Source: Lentimicrobiaceae bacterium
GTDB lineage: Bacteria; Bacteroidota; Bacteroidia; Bacteroidales; F082
Assembly (NCBI GenBank): GCA_015061295.1
Contig: SUWU01000003.1
Coordinates: forward strand, 27,243-91,242
Length of the DNA stretch: 64,000 nucleotides
Direction of reading: 5' to 3'
In this document: positions 46,727-55,812 of the stretch, piece by piece
Layout of the letters: every line of letters begins with the position of its first letter
How positions within the stretch are numbered: the stretch's first letter is position 1
The notes under the pieces: model-generated
What the model saw: only the letters and a program-made list of their open reading frames with translations
What the model was told of the DNA's origin: nothing
Databases searched by the model: none
Made by a program: the position numbers and the translations under genes

Positions 46727-49700
46727 TTATTTCTTAACGAAACGGTTGATGATTTCGTTGTTTTCTGTTCTTACTTTGATGATATAAACACCACCTTCTA
46801 ATTCAGAAACATTAACTTGAACGTTGTTGCTTACACATTGTTCACTATAAACCATGACACCTGTGATAGTGTAGATACTTACTTCTTCGATGTTGTTGCC
46901 GTTTTCGATGAAGAGAACATCGTTCACTGGGTTAGGATAGATATTGAATGCTGTTGAGAACTCTTCAACACCGATGCCTTTTGTTGTTGCACATACTTCA
47001 TCAGATGTTGCTGAGAAACCTACGATATAACCTTCAGCATCTATTTCTGAGACTGAGAATACAGCGAAGCAATATTCTGTATCTGGTGCTAATTGATCAA
47101 ATACTATAGATGTTTCTTGTATTGCTCCAGCAAATTGTCCATCCATGTATATACCATATCCTAAAGCGCCATCAGCAGCATCCCATGACAATCTAATTTC
47201 AGTGTCGCTTATTGCTTCAGCTACAATATTAGTTGGAGGAAGTACACTTGAAGCTTCTGTTGTTGCACATACATCGTCTGATGGTTCTGTTTCACCTGCG
47301 ATATAGCCTTCTGCATCAAGTTCTGTTATTGTTGTCATTGCGAAGCAGTATGTTGTTTCTGGATCGAAGAAACCAACAAATTCATATTCTAAAACTGTAT
47401 TTACGAAACCAGCGAGCCATTCACCATCAAGATAGATACCGTAACCAGCAGCTCCTTCAACTGCATCCCATGATAATAAGATTGAGTTAGCACCTGTTGC
47501 TACAGCTGTGATATTTGTTGGAGCTCCTATACCTTGTTGAGCATTATTTGTTGTAGCACATGCTTCATTTGAATGAGCTGACTCTTCATCACCAATAACA
47601 GCTGTTACTGTGAAGCAATATTCTGTACCTGCTGTTAAGCCTGTTACTGTATATTCTGTAACTGTTAAGCCTAAGCCAACGATTTCACCATTTTGATAAA
47701 TTGTGAAGCCATCTACTTCTTCTGAATCCCATGTCAATTTAATTTCTGTTTCGCTCAATGCTTCTGCAACCAAGTTTGTTGGAGCTGGAACTGTTGGTTC
47801 GTCAGCTGGTAATTCTGGGTTGTAGTTGTAGATTGTCTCAACGTGTGAATGTTGTGTGTCACCGTCTAGATAATATGAATATTCTTTTGTTATGATGTTG
47901 TTATGTGAAGGTTCAGCTGGGTTGAGGATAGCTAAGTGAGGATATTCAAAGTAGAATACATCTTCATAAGCTACAGTCATATTATGTGAGATTTCATTTA
48001 CACAGAACAATGTCCAGCTTTCATCATCATTTACGAAATATTGATTTTCTTTTATGCAGTTACCATTTACATCATATTCATATTCATAAACTTCACCTAA
48101 ATAGAAATCCATTGTTTCCCATGAGTCGTAGCCATAATATGAATTTCTGATGAGTCTGCCGTTTTCATAATCATAAACTTCTTTTGAGTCGATGTCTTCA
48201 CCATAGAGAGCAAGTTTTTCTGTTACCAAGCCTTCAGCATTGTATGTGAGTTGTGTAGTCATCTTTGATGATACAACTTCCGTAATTTGGCCTTCAGCAT
48301 TGTAAACGAAAGTAGCATCTTCTGTTATAGGGCCTGTCCAACCTTGTGCTACTTCGCTATAACCTGCCAATTTACCATTTTCATAGATGTATTCAACTTC
48401 TGTTATAACATCAGTGCCGCTTGTTGTTGTATAACCTGCTAATGTACCATCTTCGTTGTATTCCAAAACATCGATTAAACCATCGCTGTTGATCTCAACA
48501 ACTTTATTAGAATTTTCTGATTCGTAAGTGTATTCTGTATATGTTACACCTTCGATACTTGCTATACGATAGTCTTTAACTTCTGGCTCGATAGGTTCAC
48601 CACCAACATTTTGTAATTCTACGTTCAATGTGAAAGCTTCTTTAGCTGCTGCTACTAAATAGTAGTCACCTGCTTCATAAACACCAGCTCTTTCTGTTAA
48701 CTTGAGGTTGTCGATATTGAGTCGTCCTGCACCTTGCACATCGTGGTGTAATACGATTCTATAGTCGCCATAAGCAAGACCTTCTGCGATGAATGCTGAA
48801 CCGACATCAACTCTACCTTCTGTCCATCCTTCATCATAGTCATTACGATATACTGTACCCAACTCAAAGAAGTTCTCACCATCTTGTGTAACTTCAATAA
48901 TAATATTTTCCCATGCGTATTGATCTTTAGCAATGTCAAATGTTAAAACAGAATTAGGAGTGATAGTATAAGCTGTATTCATTATTAACCTTTCATCAGC
49001 ATCACTCATCCATACATAGTTATCATTTTCATCATACCATCCTTTATAAGAATAACTTACCAATACGCCATCTTCTATAACCCAGCAATGTTCTGGATAT
49101 TCGTCATAGTTGATCATTGAGAAAGCATCTAAGCTGTTATCATCGAAGTTGTATTCAAATGTTGTAGAAAGAACTGTCTCTGTACCGTTGTAGTTATTGT
49201 TTGCTTGAGGACCTTTTCCTTCGCCAATGCTGTCGGCTCTGTAGATAGCATAGAAACCGCCTTCGCCTTCAACTTCAGCGTTGATAATCTTTTCACCTTC
49301 TAATGAGAATGTATAGACTGCATCTGGAGCAAAGCCGTTTTCACCTTCATTTGGCAATACATAGTCATCGTATAATGTTGTGAAATCTGGAGTATCTGAA
49401 TAAGCATCGTTTGTGAAAGATATTTCTCTTGCAAGTTCAAATACGTCTGGTTCTACTGCGTTATAGATAACAGCTGTCATAGGAAGCTCTACAACATCAC
49501 CTTCTACAGCTGTTACTGTGAGGGTACCATTGTATGTGCCAGCTCCTGCTGTTTTGTCATAACCAACAGTAAACTTAATAGGAGCTGCTGTAAGGTCTAT
49601 CTCCGAGAGAACGAAGAAGTCGTTGTCACATGTGATAGATTCTACTGTTCTTTCTACTGCGCTTACTGATACGTTAACAGATGCTTCTGCTTTTTCTGGC

Positions 49701-52306
49701 CAGAAGTTGCCTAATTGAATTGTACCGAGATTGATACCATCTTTAGGAAGAACTGACAAACCTGGTTCAGAAATGATTGAGAATTGAACTGTGTTACGGC
49801 TGTTATCAAGTATTCCCCATGAGAGATTATCAAGTTCATAAGGGTTATTATCATTGTAATTGCAGATAGAAACACCAACATTATCTCCTTCTAACTCCAC
49901 ATCAAATGTTTTGAAAGGAAGATTAGCATTAAATTGTCCAGTTTCATCTACTACACACAAAAGGAGATTAGAACCAGCATAGCTGAATGGAGTCTGAAGT
50001 TCAACTTCAAGCCATTGATCTTTACCAGGAGTTGTAACTGTACCTTCGAAAACGAGGTCAGCGTTTGTTACTGTTGCCCAACCTTGTTCACCTTCAAACA
50101 CCTCTTTGTCGGTATTTACCATATAAACAGACCAATTACGTACATATTCGTAAGTCTGATCTCCTAATTGATAGAATGCTACCTTTGTAATATCTCCGAC
50201 AGTGTTATTCATATCAGCAGCAGTATATATCTGTTGTGATATTGCATAGTTATAATAGAATTGAGATGGCAAATCTACTGATGTTGTTGTTCCATCTTCG
50301 CCAACAATAAATGTCTGAGCTGTACTACCACCTTGTTGTTCTTCTGCTGTTGTAGCGCAAGCTTGTGCTGAAGCGAATGATTCGCCTACTTCATTAGCAG
50401 CTGTTACTACGAAGCAGTAGTTTGTTGCTGCGGCTAAACCTTCAACTGTGTATGTTGTTTCTTCTGTTGTAGCGATAACATCGTATTCGTCATAGACTTT
50501 GTATGTTGTTGCGCCTTCAACAGCGTCCCATGTCAATACTATTGAGTTTGTACCTGCTGCTTCTGCAACTAAGTTAGCTGGTGCTGCTGGAGCTTGTGGC
50601 TCTACTTCACCGCCATCCTCTGATGATAAAACAACATCATCGATGCATAAGAAACCTGCATTAGCATTACTTGTCTCTCTGTAATGATGGAAACCAATGT
50701 ATAATGTTTGACCAGCATATTCAGCAAGACTTACTTCTTTAGCTGTCAGATTATTAACATTATTTTTCTCTTCGCTCCATATAGCTGTGAAAGTATTGTT
50801 ATCTGAAGAAACCACTACTTCATAGTATTCTGCTGATGTAGCGAACGGAGTCTTCATGTTCCATGATAATTTAGAAGTAGCTGTTATTAAATAAGCTTCT
50901 TCTGTAACGAGATATGAATCTGGTTTGTAGAGATCACCTGTCAATGGATTAGCTGATACAGAAACAGCACAATCAGTACCATCTGTACCTTGGTAGAATG
51001 TACCTAAAACAGCATCTTCTGGAGAGATCTGCCAGCCGAAACAATAAGCGTCAGGAGCATCAAATGTTCTCCAACCAGTGAATGTACCATCATCGAAGTT
51101 GAAAGCGAATGTTGTAGCAGCATCACCAGGTGTTGTATTGTCTGATGCAATACCAAATTGTACTTGGTTCTTATAATTTAATACTAATCCATTATGTGAA
51201 TCATAAGGAAGATATTCTTCATTATCTTGTCTATCATATAAAGCAGTGTAATTTTCAGTTGCATATGTATAGAAGAGACATTCACTTGCTGTATAACTTT
51301 GAGTGTAATCAACAAAATATACAAGGATGTTGCTTCCTGTGTATTCAAATGGTGTTGTAAATTCTGCTGAGAACCATTCATCTTTAGCTACAATATTCAT
51401 AGTACCATCATATACTAAGTTATCAGCTGTAACAGCTTCCATAGGTGCTGATGTATTGTTGTCTGTTGTAAAATAAGCTTTATCAGTATTCAACATATAG
51501 ATCTTCACATTACGATCTGCTGTCTGTGTATGAGCTGATTTGAAGCCTATTGATTTGATTGTACCTTCTGTAAGACCAGCTGCAGCTAATTCCTCTGCTG
51601 TGTAGATCTGCTGTGAAATTGCATAGTTATACCATGTGTTGAATGGAATTTGAGGAGAAGACAAATCACCGCTACCGAGAGTAATTAATTGTGTTTCACC
51701 AGGTGTTGGTTCTATGTCTTCACCACCTTCACTACCACCTTCACTACCGCCTTCGCTACCACCATCTGATGTCAAGACGATGTTGTCAACTTTTAAACCT
51801 GTGCCACCATCACCATTACAATCATAGTGACGGATAGCTACATAAAGTTCTTTACCAGCATAAGCAGAGAGATCTACTACATCCTCATTCCAAGCCATGG
51901 CGCCAGAGGTATATTTGTAGCTCCACACCATCTCGAAGTCTGTGCCGTTTTCAGAAACACCTACACCTATACCTTCCAATGGGAAACTATAATCAGCATT
52001 CATGTGATTGAATGTAAGCTTAGATGTTGCTGTGATTGCATACTTACTTGCTGTCACGAGATAATTGTCAGGCGTTAATGCGCCACGATATGTCATAGAA
52101 AAAACACCATAAGTGTTATCTACGCCTGAGTAGTTATTACTTGGCGGAGCTAATTCCCATCCGAAGCCGTCACCATCGGCATCAATAGTATTCCAGCCTG
52201 TAAGTGTACCGTCGTTAAAATCGTACGAAAACGACGTTTCTTGTGCCCTAAGGGTTCCAAATAAACCCAGTACACACATTACTGTCAAAAGTAAATACTT
52301 TTTCAT
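46727..52306 (-). CDS. Large secreted multidomain protein with T9SS sorting domain
   Basis: An 1859-residue secreted protein. A signal peptide (MKKYLLLTVMCVLGLFGTLRA) is followed by a cleaved-adhesin/choice-of-anchor-J-type domain (about 22-178, FSYDFNDGTLTGWNTID) and a GGSEGG repeat linker (about 181-197). A beta domain with NYAISQQIYTAEEL (about 205-385), a second anchor-J domain (400-555) and a fibronectin type III domain (572-655) follow. Then come a second NYAISQQIYTA domain (680-845), a block shared with the next gene (about 845-1240), a YD-like repeat block (1245-1470) and three Fn3 domains (1505-1773). The Por sorting domain (1782-1859) starts with FNIYPNPVNDVLFIEN and ends in FVKK. 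It would be exported by the type IX system and attached to the surface. No catalytic motif is recognised, so adhesion is inferred. Confidence 0.88.
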   Translation of the reverse strand: MKKYLLLTVMCVLGLFGTLRAQETSFSYDFNDGTLTGWNTIDADGDGFGWELAPPSNNYSGVDNTYGVFSMTYRGALTPDNYLVTASKYAITATSKLTFNHMNADYSFPLEGIGVGVSENGTDFEMVWSYKYTSGAMAWNEDVVDLSAYAGKELYVAIRHYDCNGDGGTGLKVDNIVLTSDGGSEGGSEGGSEGGEDIEPTPGETQLITLGSGDLSSPQIPFNTWYNYAISQQIYTAEELAAAGLTEGTIKSIGFKSAHTQTADRNVKIYMLNTDKAYFTTDNNTSAPMEAVTADNLVYDGTMNIVAKDEWFSAEFTTPFEYTGSNILVYFVDYTQSYTASECLFYTYATENYTALYDRQDNEEYLPYDSHNGLVLNYKNQVQFGIASDNTTPGDAATTFAFNFDDGTFTGWRTFDAPDAYCFGWQISPEDAVLGTFYQGTDGTDCAVSVSANPLTGDLYKPDSYLVTEEAYLITATSKLSWNMKTPFATSAEYYEVVVSSDNNTFTAIWSEEKNNVNNLTAKEVSLAEYAGQTLYIGFHHYRETSNANAGFLCIDDVVLSSEDGGEVEPQAPAAPANLVAEAAGTNSIVLTWDAVEGATTYKVYDEYDVIATTEETTYTVEGLAAATNYCFVVTAANEVGESFASAQACATTAEEQQGGSTAQTFIVGEDGTTTSVDLPSQFYYNYAISQQIYTAADMNNTVGDITKVAFYQLGDQTYEYVRNWSVYMVNTDKEVFEGEQGWATVTNADLVFEGTVTTPGKDQWLEVELQTPFSYAGSNLLLCVVDETGQFNANLPFKTFDVELEGDNVGVSICNYNDNNPYELDNLSWGILDNSRNTVQFSIISEPGLSVLPKDGINLGTIQLGNFWPEKAEASVNVSVSAVERTVESITCDNDFFVLSEIDLTAAPIKFTVGYDKTAGAGTYNGTLTVTAVEGDVVELPMTAVIYNAVEPDVFELAREISFTNDAYSDTPDFTTLYDDYVLPNEGENGFAPDAVYTFSLEGEKIINAEVEGEGGFYAIYRADSIGEGKGPQANNNYNGTETVLSTTFEYNFDDNSLDAFSMINYDEYPEHCWVIEDGVLVSYSYKGWYDENDNYVWMSDADERLIMNTAYTITPNSVLTFDIAKDQYAWENIIIEVTQDGENFFELGTVYRNDYDEGWTEGRVDVGSAFIAEGLAYGDYRIVLHHDVQGAGRLNIDNLKLTERAGVYEAGDYYLVAAAKEAFTLNVELQNVGGEPIEPEVKDYRIASIEGVTYTEYTYESENSNKVVEINSDGLIDVLEYNEDGTLAGYTTTSGTDVITEVEYIYENGKLAGYSEVAQGWTGPITEDATFVYNAEGQITEVVSSKMTTQLTYNAEGLVTEKLALYGEDIDSKEVYDYENGRLIRNSYYGYDSWETMDFYLGEVYEYEYDVNGNCIKENQYFVNDDESWTLFCVNEISHNMTVAYEDVFYFEYPHLAILNPAEPSHNNIITKEYSYYLDGDTQHSHVETIYNYNPELPADEPTVPAPTNLVAEALSETEIKLTWDSEEVDGFTIYQNGEIVGLGLTVTEYTVTGLTAGTEYCFTVTAVIGDEESAHSNEACATTNNAQQGIGAPTNITAVATGANSILLSWDAVEGAAGYGIYLDGEWLAGFVNTVLEYEFVGFFDPETTYCFAMTTITELDAEGYIAGETEPSDDVCATTEASSVLPPTNIVAEAISDTEIRLSWDAADGALGYGIYMDGQFAGAIQETSIVFDQLAPDTEYCFAVFSVSEIDAEGYIVGFSATSDEVCATTKGIGVEEFSTAFNIYPNPVNDVLFIENGNNIEEVSIYTITGVMVYSEQCVSNNVQVNVSELEGGVYIIKVRTENNEIINRFVKK

Positions 52307-52387
52307 ACTGTTTAAATTTAAAGTTAGTAATTAAATTAATGATAATTATGTTAATCTACATTTCTATACTCTTTTTTTCTTTTGCGA

Positions 52388-52395
52388 CAAATATA
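52388..52395 (-). promoter_or_regulatory. -7 box of the large T9SS gene
   Basis: CAAATATA reads TATATTTG on the minus strand, 82 bases before the start codon. The rest of the leader is very AT-rich. Confidence 0.5.
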
Positions 52396-52466
52396 TATTT
52401 TTTTTTTATTCAATTTACATTTATTAATGTGAATTATTTTTTTTTCATGTTAAAGTTCCTCATGAA

Positions 52467-54563
52467 TTATTTCTTTATAAAACGATTTATAGTTTCATTA
52501 TTTTCTGTTCTTACTTTAATGATATAGGCGCCAGCTTCTAATTCAGCGATATCAACTTGTACATTATTGTTTGTACACCGTTCATTATATACAATAACAC
52601 CTGTAATGTTGTATATTGTCACTTCTTCTACAATGTCAGAGTTTTCTATATATAGAACATCATTAACAGGATTTGGATAGATATTAAATGTTGTAGAGTG
52701 TTCTATTGGATTATATATACCATCTGGTTCGGTGATAACATCTTGTAATTCTATATTTACTGAGAAAGCGCTTTTCGCTGCTGCCACTAAATAATAGTTG
52801 CCGGCCTCGTAAGCTCCCGCTCTTTCTGTCAAGGTTAAGTTATCAACGATAAGGGTGCCGGTGCTTTCGTTGTTTGTGTGTAGAGAGATGTTATAATCTC
52901 CATATTCGAGACCTGCAGCAACAAAAGCATCCCCGAAGTTAATTCTTCTTAACGTGATATAATTACCATTCTCATCGAATAGTTCTTTGTAGTAAGGTTT
53001 GTTGCTTGGTTGCTCTATCCATTCAGGATGTACTTGCACCTCTCCTATTTTAATGAAGTTCTCACCATCTTGTGTCACCTCTATTGCTAAAGTTTGATAT
53101 TTAGCACTTTTTCTTTGTATGTCGAATGTTAAAACAGTATATGGAGTGATGGTATAAGCATCATTGGTAATGATACGTTCATCAGCCTTGTTGATTGTTG
53201 TCCATTCGTTATTCTCATCATACCAGCCTACGTAAGAATACGACACTAAAGTACTGTCTTCTATTTTCCAGCTGTGGTCTTTATGTTCATCGAGGTCTTG
53301 TATTGTAAAGTCATCAATAACATTATCATCTTCAAAACCATATGAGAAGGTTGTTGAGAGGATCACGTCTTCGCCTTTGTAAGTATTTGTAGCTTTAGGT
53401 CCATTGCCATTATCTAAGCTATCGGCTTTGTAGATGGCATAGAAACCACCTTCACCATCAACCTCCGCCGTGATAATCTTCTTATCTTCTAAAGAAAAGG
53501 CATAAACTGCATCAGGAGTCAAGTCGTTTTCTTGTTCATTTGGCAGCATATAATCGTCATATAATGTTGTAAAATCTGGAGTGTCGGAATAAGCATCGTC
53601 TGTGAATGTGATTTCTCTTGCGAGTTCAAAGACATCTGGCTCTATAGGATTATATACGACAGCTGTCATCGCCACTTCCAACACATCGCCTTCTGCAGCT
53701 GTCACAGTAAGTGTCCCTTCATAGGTTCCTTCTGATGCTTCTTTGTTGTATGTGACATTGAATTTGATAGGATTTGTTGTATAGTCTATATCAGAGAGGA
53801 TGAAAAAATCGTTGTCATGAGTGACAGACACTATTGTTCTTTCGATAGCACCAATAGTTACATTTACCGAAGCTTCTTCTTTTTCTGTCCAATATTCACC
53901 TAAAGATATAGCGCCAAGATTGATGTCATCATCATTATACATCACCAAACCTGGCTCTGAAGTCATTGTGAATTGAACTTTATTAAGCCTATTTAAATTG
54001 GTGCCTTTCACTTGACTTAGATCAGAAATATTGTATGGCAAGTCGTCTTGTCTTGCGTTTAAGCTTCTCTTTCCATCTTCTGTTGTATAACCACAGAAAT
54101 TAAGGTCATCACGCTCCCACTTTCCTGTGTTGTCAACTACACAAAGTAATATGTTAGCACCTTGATAAGCAAAAGTATTTTGTAGTTCTATCTCAATCCA
54201 TTGATCTGTACCCAATGTTGTAATTTCACCTGAATAAACGAGGTCGGCACTTGTCATAGACACCCAGTCATTACTGCCTTCAAATACTTCTTTGTCTGTA
54301 TTCATCATGTAAATCGCCAGATTACGTGTATATATCTGATCGTTGATTTGGTAGAAAGAGACAAAAGTGATGTCACCCAAGGTGTTATTCATCTCTGATC
54401 TTGTATAAATCTGCTGTGAGATAGAATAATTAAAAGACACTTGTATCGGTAAATTCATCAGTTGCGTAGTGCCATCTTCACCAATAATAATTGTTTGCTG
54501 TGCTTTAATGGTGCCAGCCAAACCAATCATGCACATCACTGTTAAAAGTAAAAACTTTTTCAT
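52467..54563 (-). CDS. Secreted T9SS-sorted protein, short paralogue of the neighbour
   Basis: A 698-residue protein matching residues about 660-1240 plus the C-terminal sorting domain of the large neighbour. It has a signal peptide (MKKFLLLTVMCMIGLAGTIKA), then IIIGEDGTTQ, NYSISQQIYTRSEMNN and FYQINDQIY. The central VEPDVFELAREI-type block reads IEPDVFELAREITFTDDAYSD. The sorting domain (about 625-698) has FNIYPNPVNDVLYIEN and ends in FIKK. It lacks Fn3, anchor-J and YD-like blocks. Upstream and downstream flanks also resemble those of the neighbour, so the pair arose by tandem duplication. A surface-exposed binding role is inferred. Confidence 0.87.
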   Translation of the reverse strand: MKKFLLLTVMCMIGLAGTIKAQQTIIIGEDGTTQLMNLPIQVSFNYSISQQIYTRSEMNNTLGDITFVSFYQINDQIYTRNLAIYMMNTDKEVFEGSNDWVSMTSADLVYSGEITTLGTDQWIEIELQNTFAYQGANILLCVVDNTGKWERDDLNFCGYTTEDGKRSLNARQDDLPYNISDLSQVKGTNLNRLNKVQFTMTSEPGLVMYNDDDINLGAISLGEYWTEKEEASVNVTIGAIERTIVSVTHDNDFFILSDIDYTTNPIKFNVTYNKEASEGTYEGTLTVTAAEGDVLEVAMTAVVYNPIEPDVFELAREITFTDDAYSDTPDFTTLYDDYMLPNEQENDLTPDAVYAFSLEDKKIITAEVDGEGGFYAIYKADSLDNGNGPKATNTYKGEDVILSTTFSYGFEDDNVIDDFTIQDLDEHKDHSWKIEDSTLVSYSYVGWYDENNEWTTINKADERIITNDAYTITPYTVLTFDIQRKSAKYQTLAIEVTQDGENFIKIGEVQVHPEWIEQPSNKPYYKELFDENGNYITLRRINFGDAFVAAGLEYGDYNISLHTNNESTGTLIVDNLTLTERAGAYEAGNYYLVAAAKSAFSVNIELQDVITEPDGIYNPIEHSTTFNIYPNPVNDVLYIENSDIVEEVTIYNITGVIVYNERCTNNNVQVDIAELEAGAYIIKVRTENNETINRFIKK

Positions 54564-54621
54564 AATGCTTAATTTTAATTAGTAATTTAATATTTTGTTG
54601 TGTCTTAAAGATTTTAAATCA

Positions 54622-55725
54622 TCAAATATCATTACAATAATCCTGAGATATGATATATTCTTTCATTTCATTTTCTTTCTTCTCTGCACATTCAAAAAGT
54701 TTCCATTGAGCCTTAGTGCGGACTAAGTTATGCTCAGGATATTGTATCTTATAATAGGTATCGCCGTTGATATAATCTGCCAAGAATCTAACGGTCTGCA
54801 TATAAGGGAACAACTTCGCAGCGTAAGGAAGGTTTTCTCTTTCAACAGGAAGCAGGAACGACTTTGTCCCTTCCAAATAACCTTTGGTGAAAGCCTTAAA
54901 AATCTCCATATTGAAATCAACATTGTCGAGATTCTTGTCGTCTTCAGCACCGGTATTAGCAGCAGAGCGCAAGAAATCGCCGAAGTCGGAGAAGATGAAA
55001 CTCGGCATTACTGTATCTAAATCTATCACACATAACACATTGCCATCTTTGTCGAAAAGCATGTTATTGACTTTAGTATCGCAGTGACAGATACGCTTTG
55101 GCAACTTACCTTCACGATGAAGTTGTTCGCCAAGACACATAGCCTCTGCCCTTTTCTCAATCTCATCAAGATAATATCTCACTTCTTTCACACGACCGAC
55201 AGCGTCTTTTTCAACAGCATCTTTCAATTGATTAAGACGTAACTCTATATTATGAAAACTCGGAATCGTTTCACCTAAAGTTTCCTCAATATCAGAAAGC
55301 ATCGACTGAAATTCACCGAAGGCCAAACCTGCTGTATATGAATATTCTGGCGTGACAGCTTGATATGTAAACGAGTCATTGATAAAGACCATCAGACGCC
55401 AATATTTCTCTCCATCAAAATAGTAGTTCTTGCCATCTTTTGTCTTAATAAAATTTAACACTTTACGATCAATATCATTCTCATTCCTCTCAATAAGTTT
55501 CTTACGAATATGATTTGTCACCTTTTCAATATTATCTTGGAGCATATCAACATCTTGAAAAATAGCATTGTTGATACGTTGCAACACATACTTAGGAGTG
55601 TCGTTTCCTTCTACAAAGACTCTAAAAGTATCATTAATAAGACCTTCACCGAGAGGTTTAACATCGGTAATTACTTCTTTCACATTGAAGTTTAATACTA
55701 TATCACTCAAGTTTTCCATATTCAT
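54622..55725 (-). CDS. APH-fold sugar kinase, NahK (N-acetylhexosamine 1-kinase)-like
   Basis: A 367-residue phosphotransferase of the APH/choline-kinase fold. The Brenner-type catalytic loop is ICHCDTKVNNMLFD with D216, and the metal site is VIDLDTVMPS with D235 and D237. This version, with CDTKVNNML, is the one I associate with NahK-like N-acetylhexosamine 1-kinases and not with antibiotic kinases. The divergent neighbour encodes a GH109 alpha-N-acetylgalactosaminidase, so GalNAc or GlcNAc phosphorylation at C1 is the natural reading. The exact sugar is inferred. The start could be at the first or third codon, both Met. Confidence 0.75.
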   Translation of the reverse strand: MNMENLSDIVLNFNVKEVITDVKPLGEGLINDTFRVFVEGNDTPKYVLQRINNAIFQDVDMLQDNIEKVTNHIRKKLIERNENDIDRKVLNFIKTKDGKNYYFDGEKYWRLMVFINDSFTYQAVTPEYSYTAGLAFGEFQSMLSDIEETLGETIPSFHNIELRLNQLKDAVEKDAVGRVKEVRYYLDEIEKRAEAMCLGEQLHREGKLPKRICHCDTKVNNMLFDKDGNVLCVIDLDTVMPSFIFSDFGDFLRSAANTGAEDDKNLDNVDFNMEIFKAFTKGYLEGTKSFLLPVERENLPYAAKLFPYMQTVRFLADYINGDTYYKIQYPEHNLVRTKAQWKLFECAEKKENEMKEYIISQDYCNDI

Positions 55726-55812
55726 TTTTTTTGTAAAAATAAAAAATTAAACAATACAACTTGATACGGATAAAATTATTATTTTTACAAGCAAATAAAA
55801 CATATCAGAAAT

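Noticed and set aside
54622..55725. Aminoglycoside resistance phosphotransferase
   Set aside because: The catalytic loop and the neighbouring GH109 gene fit a NahK-like sugar kinase better than an antibiotic kinase.
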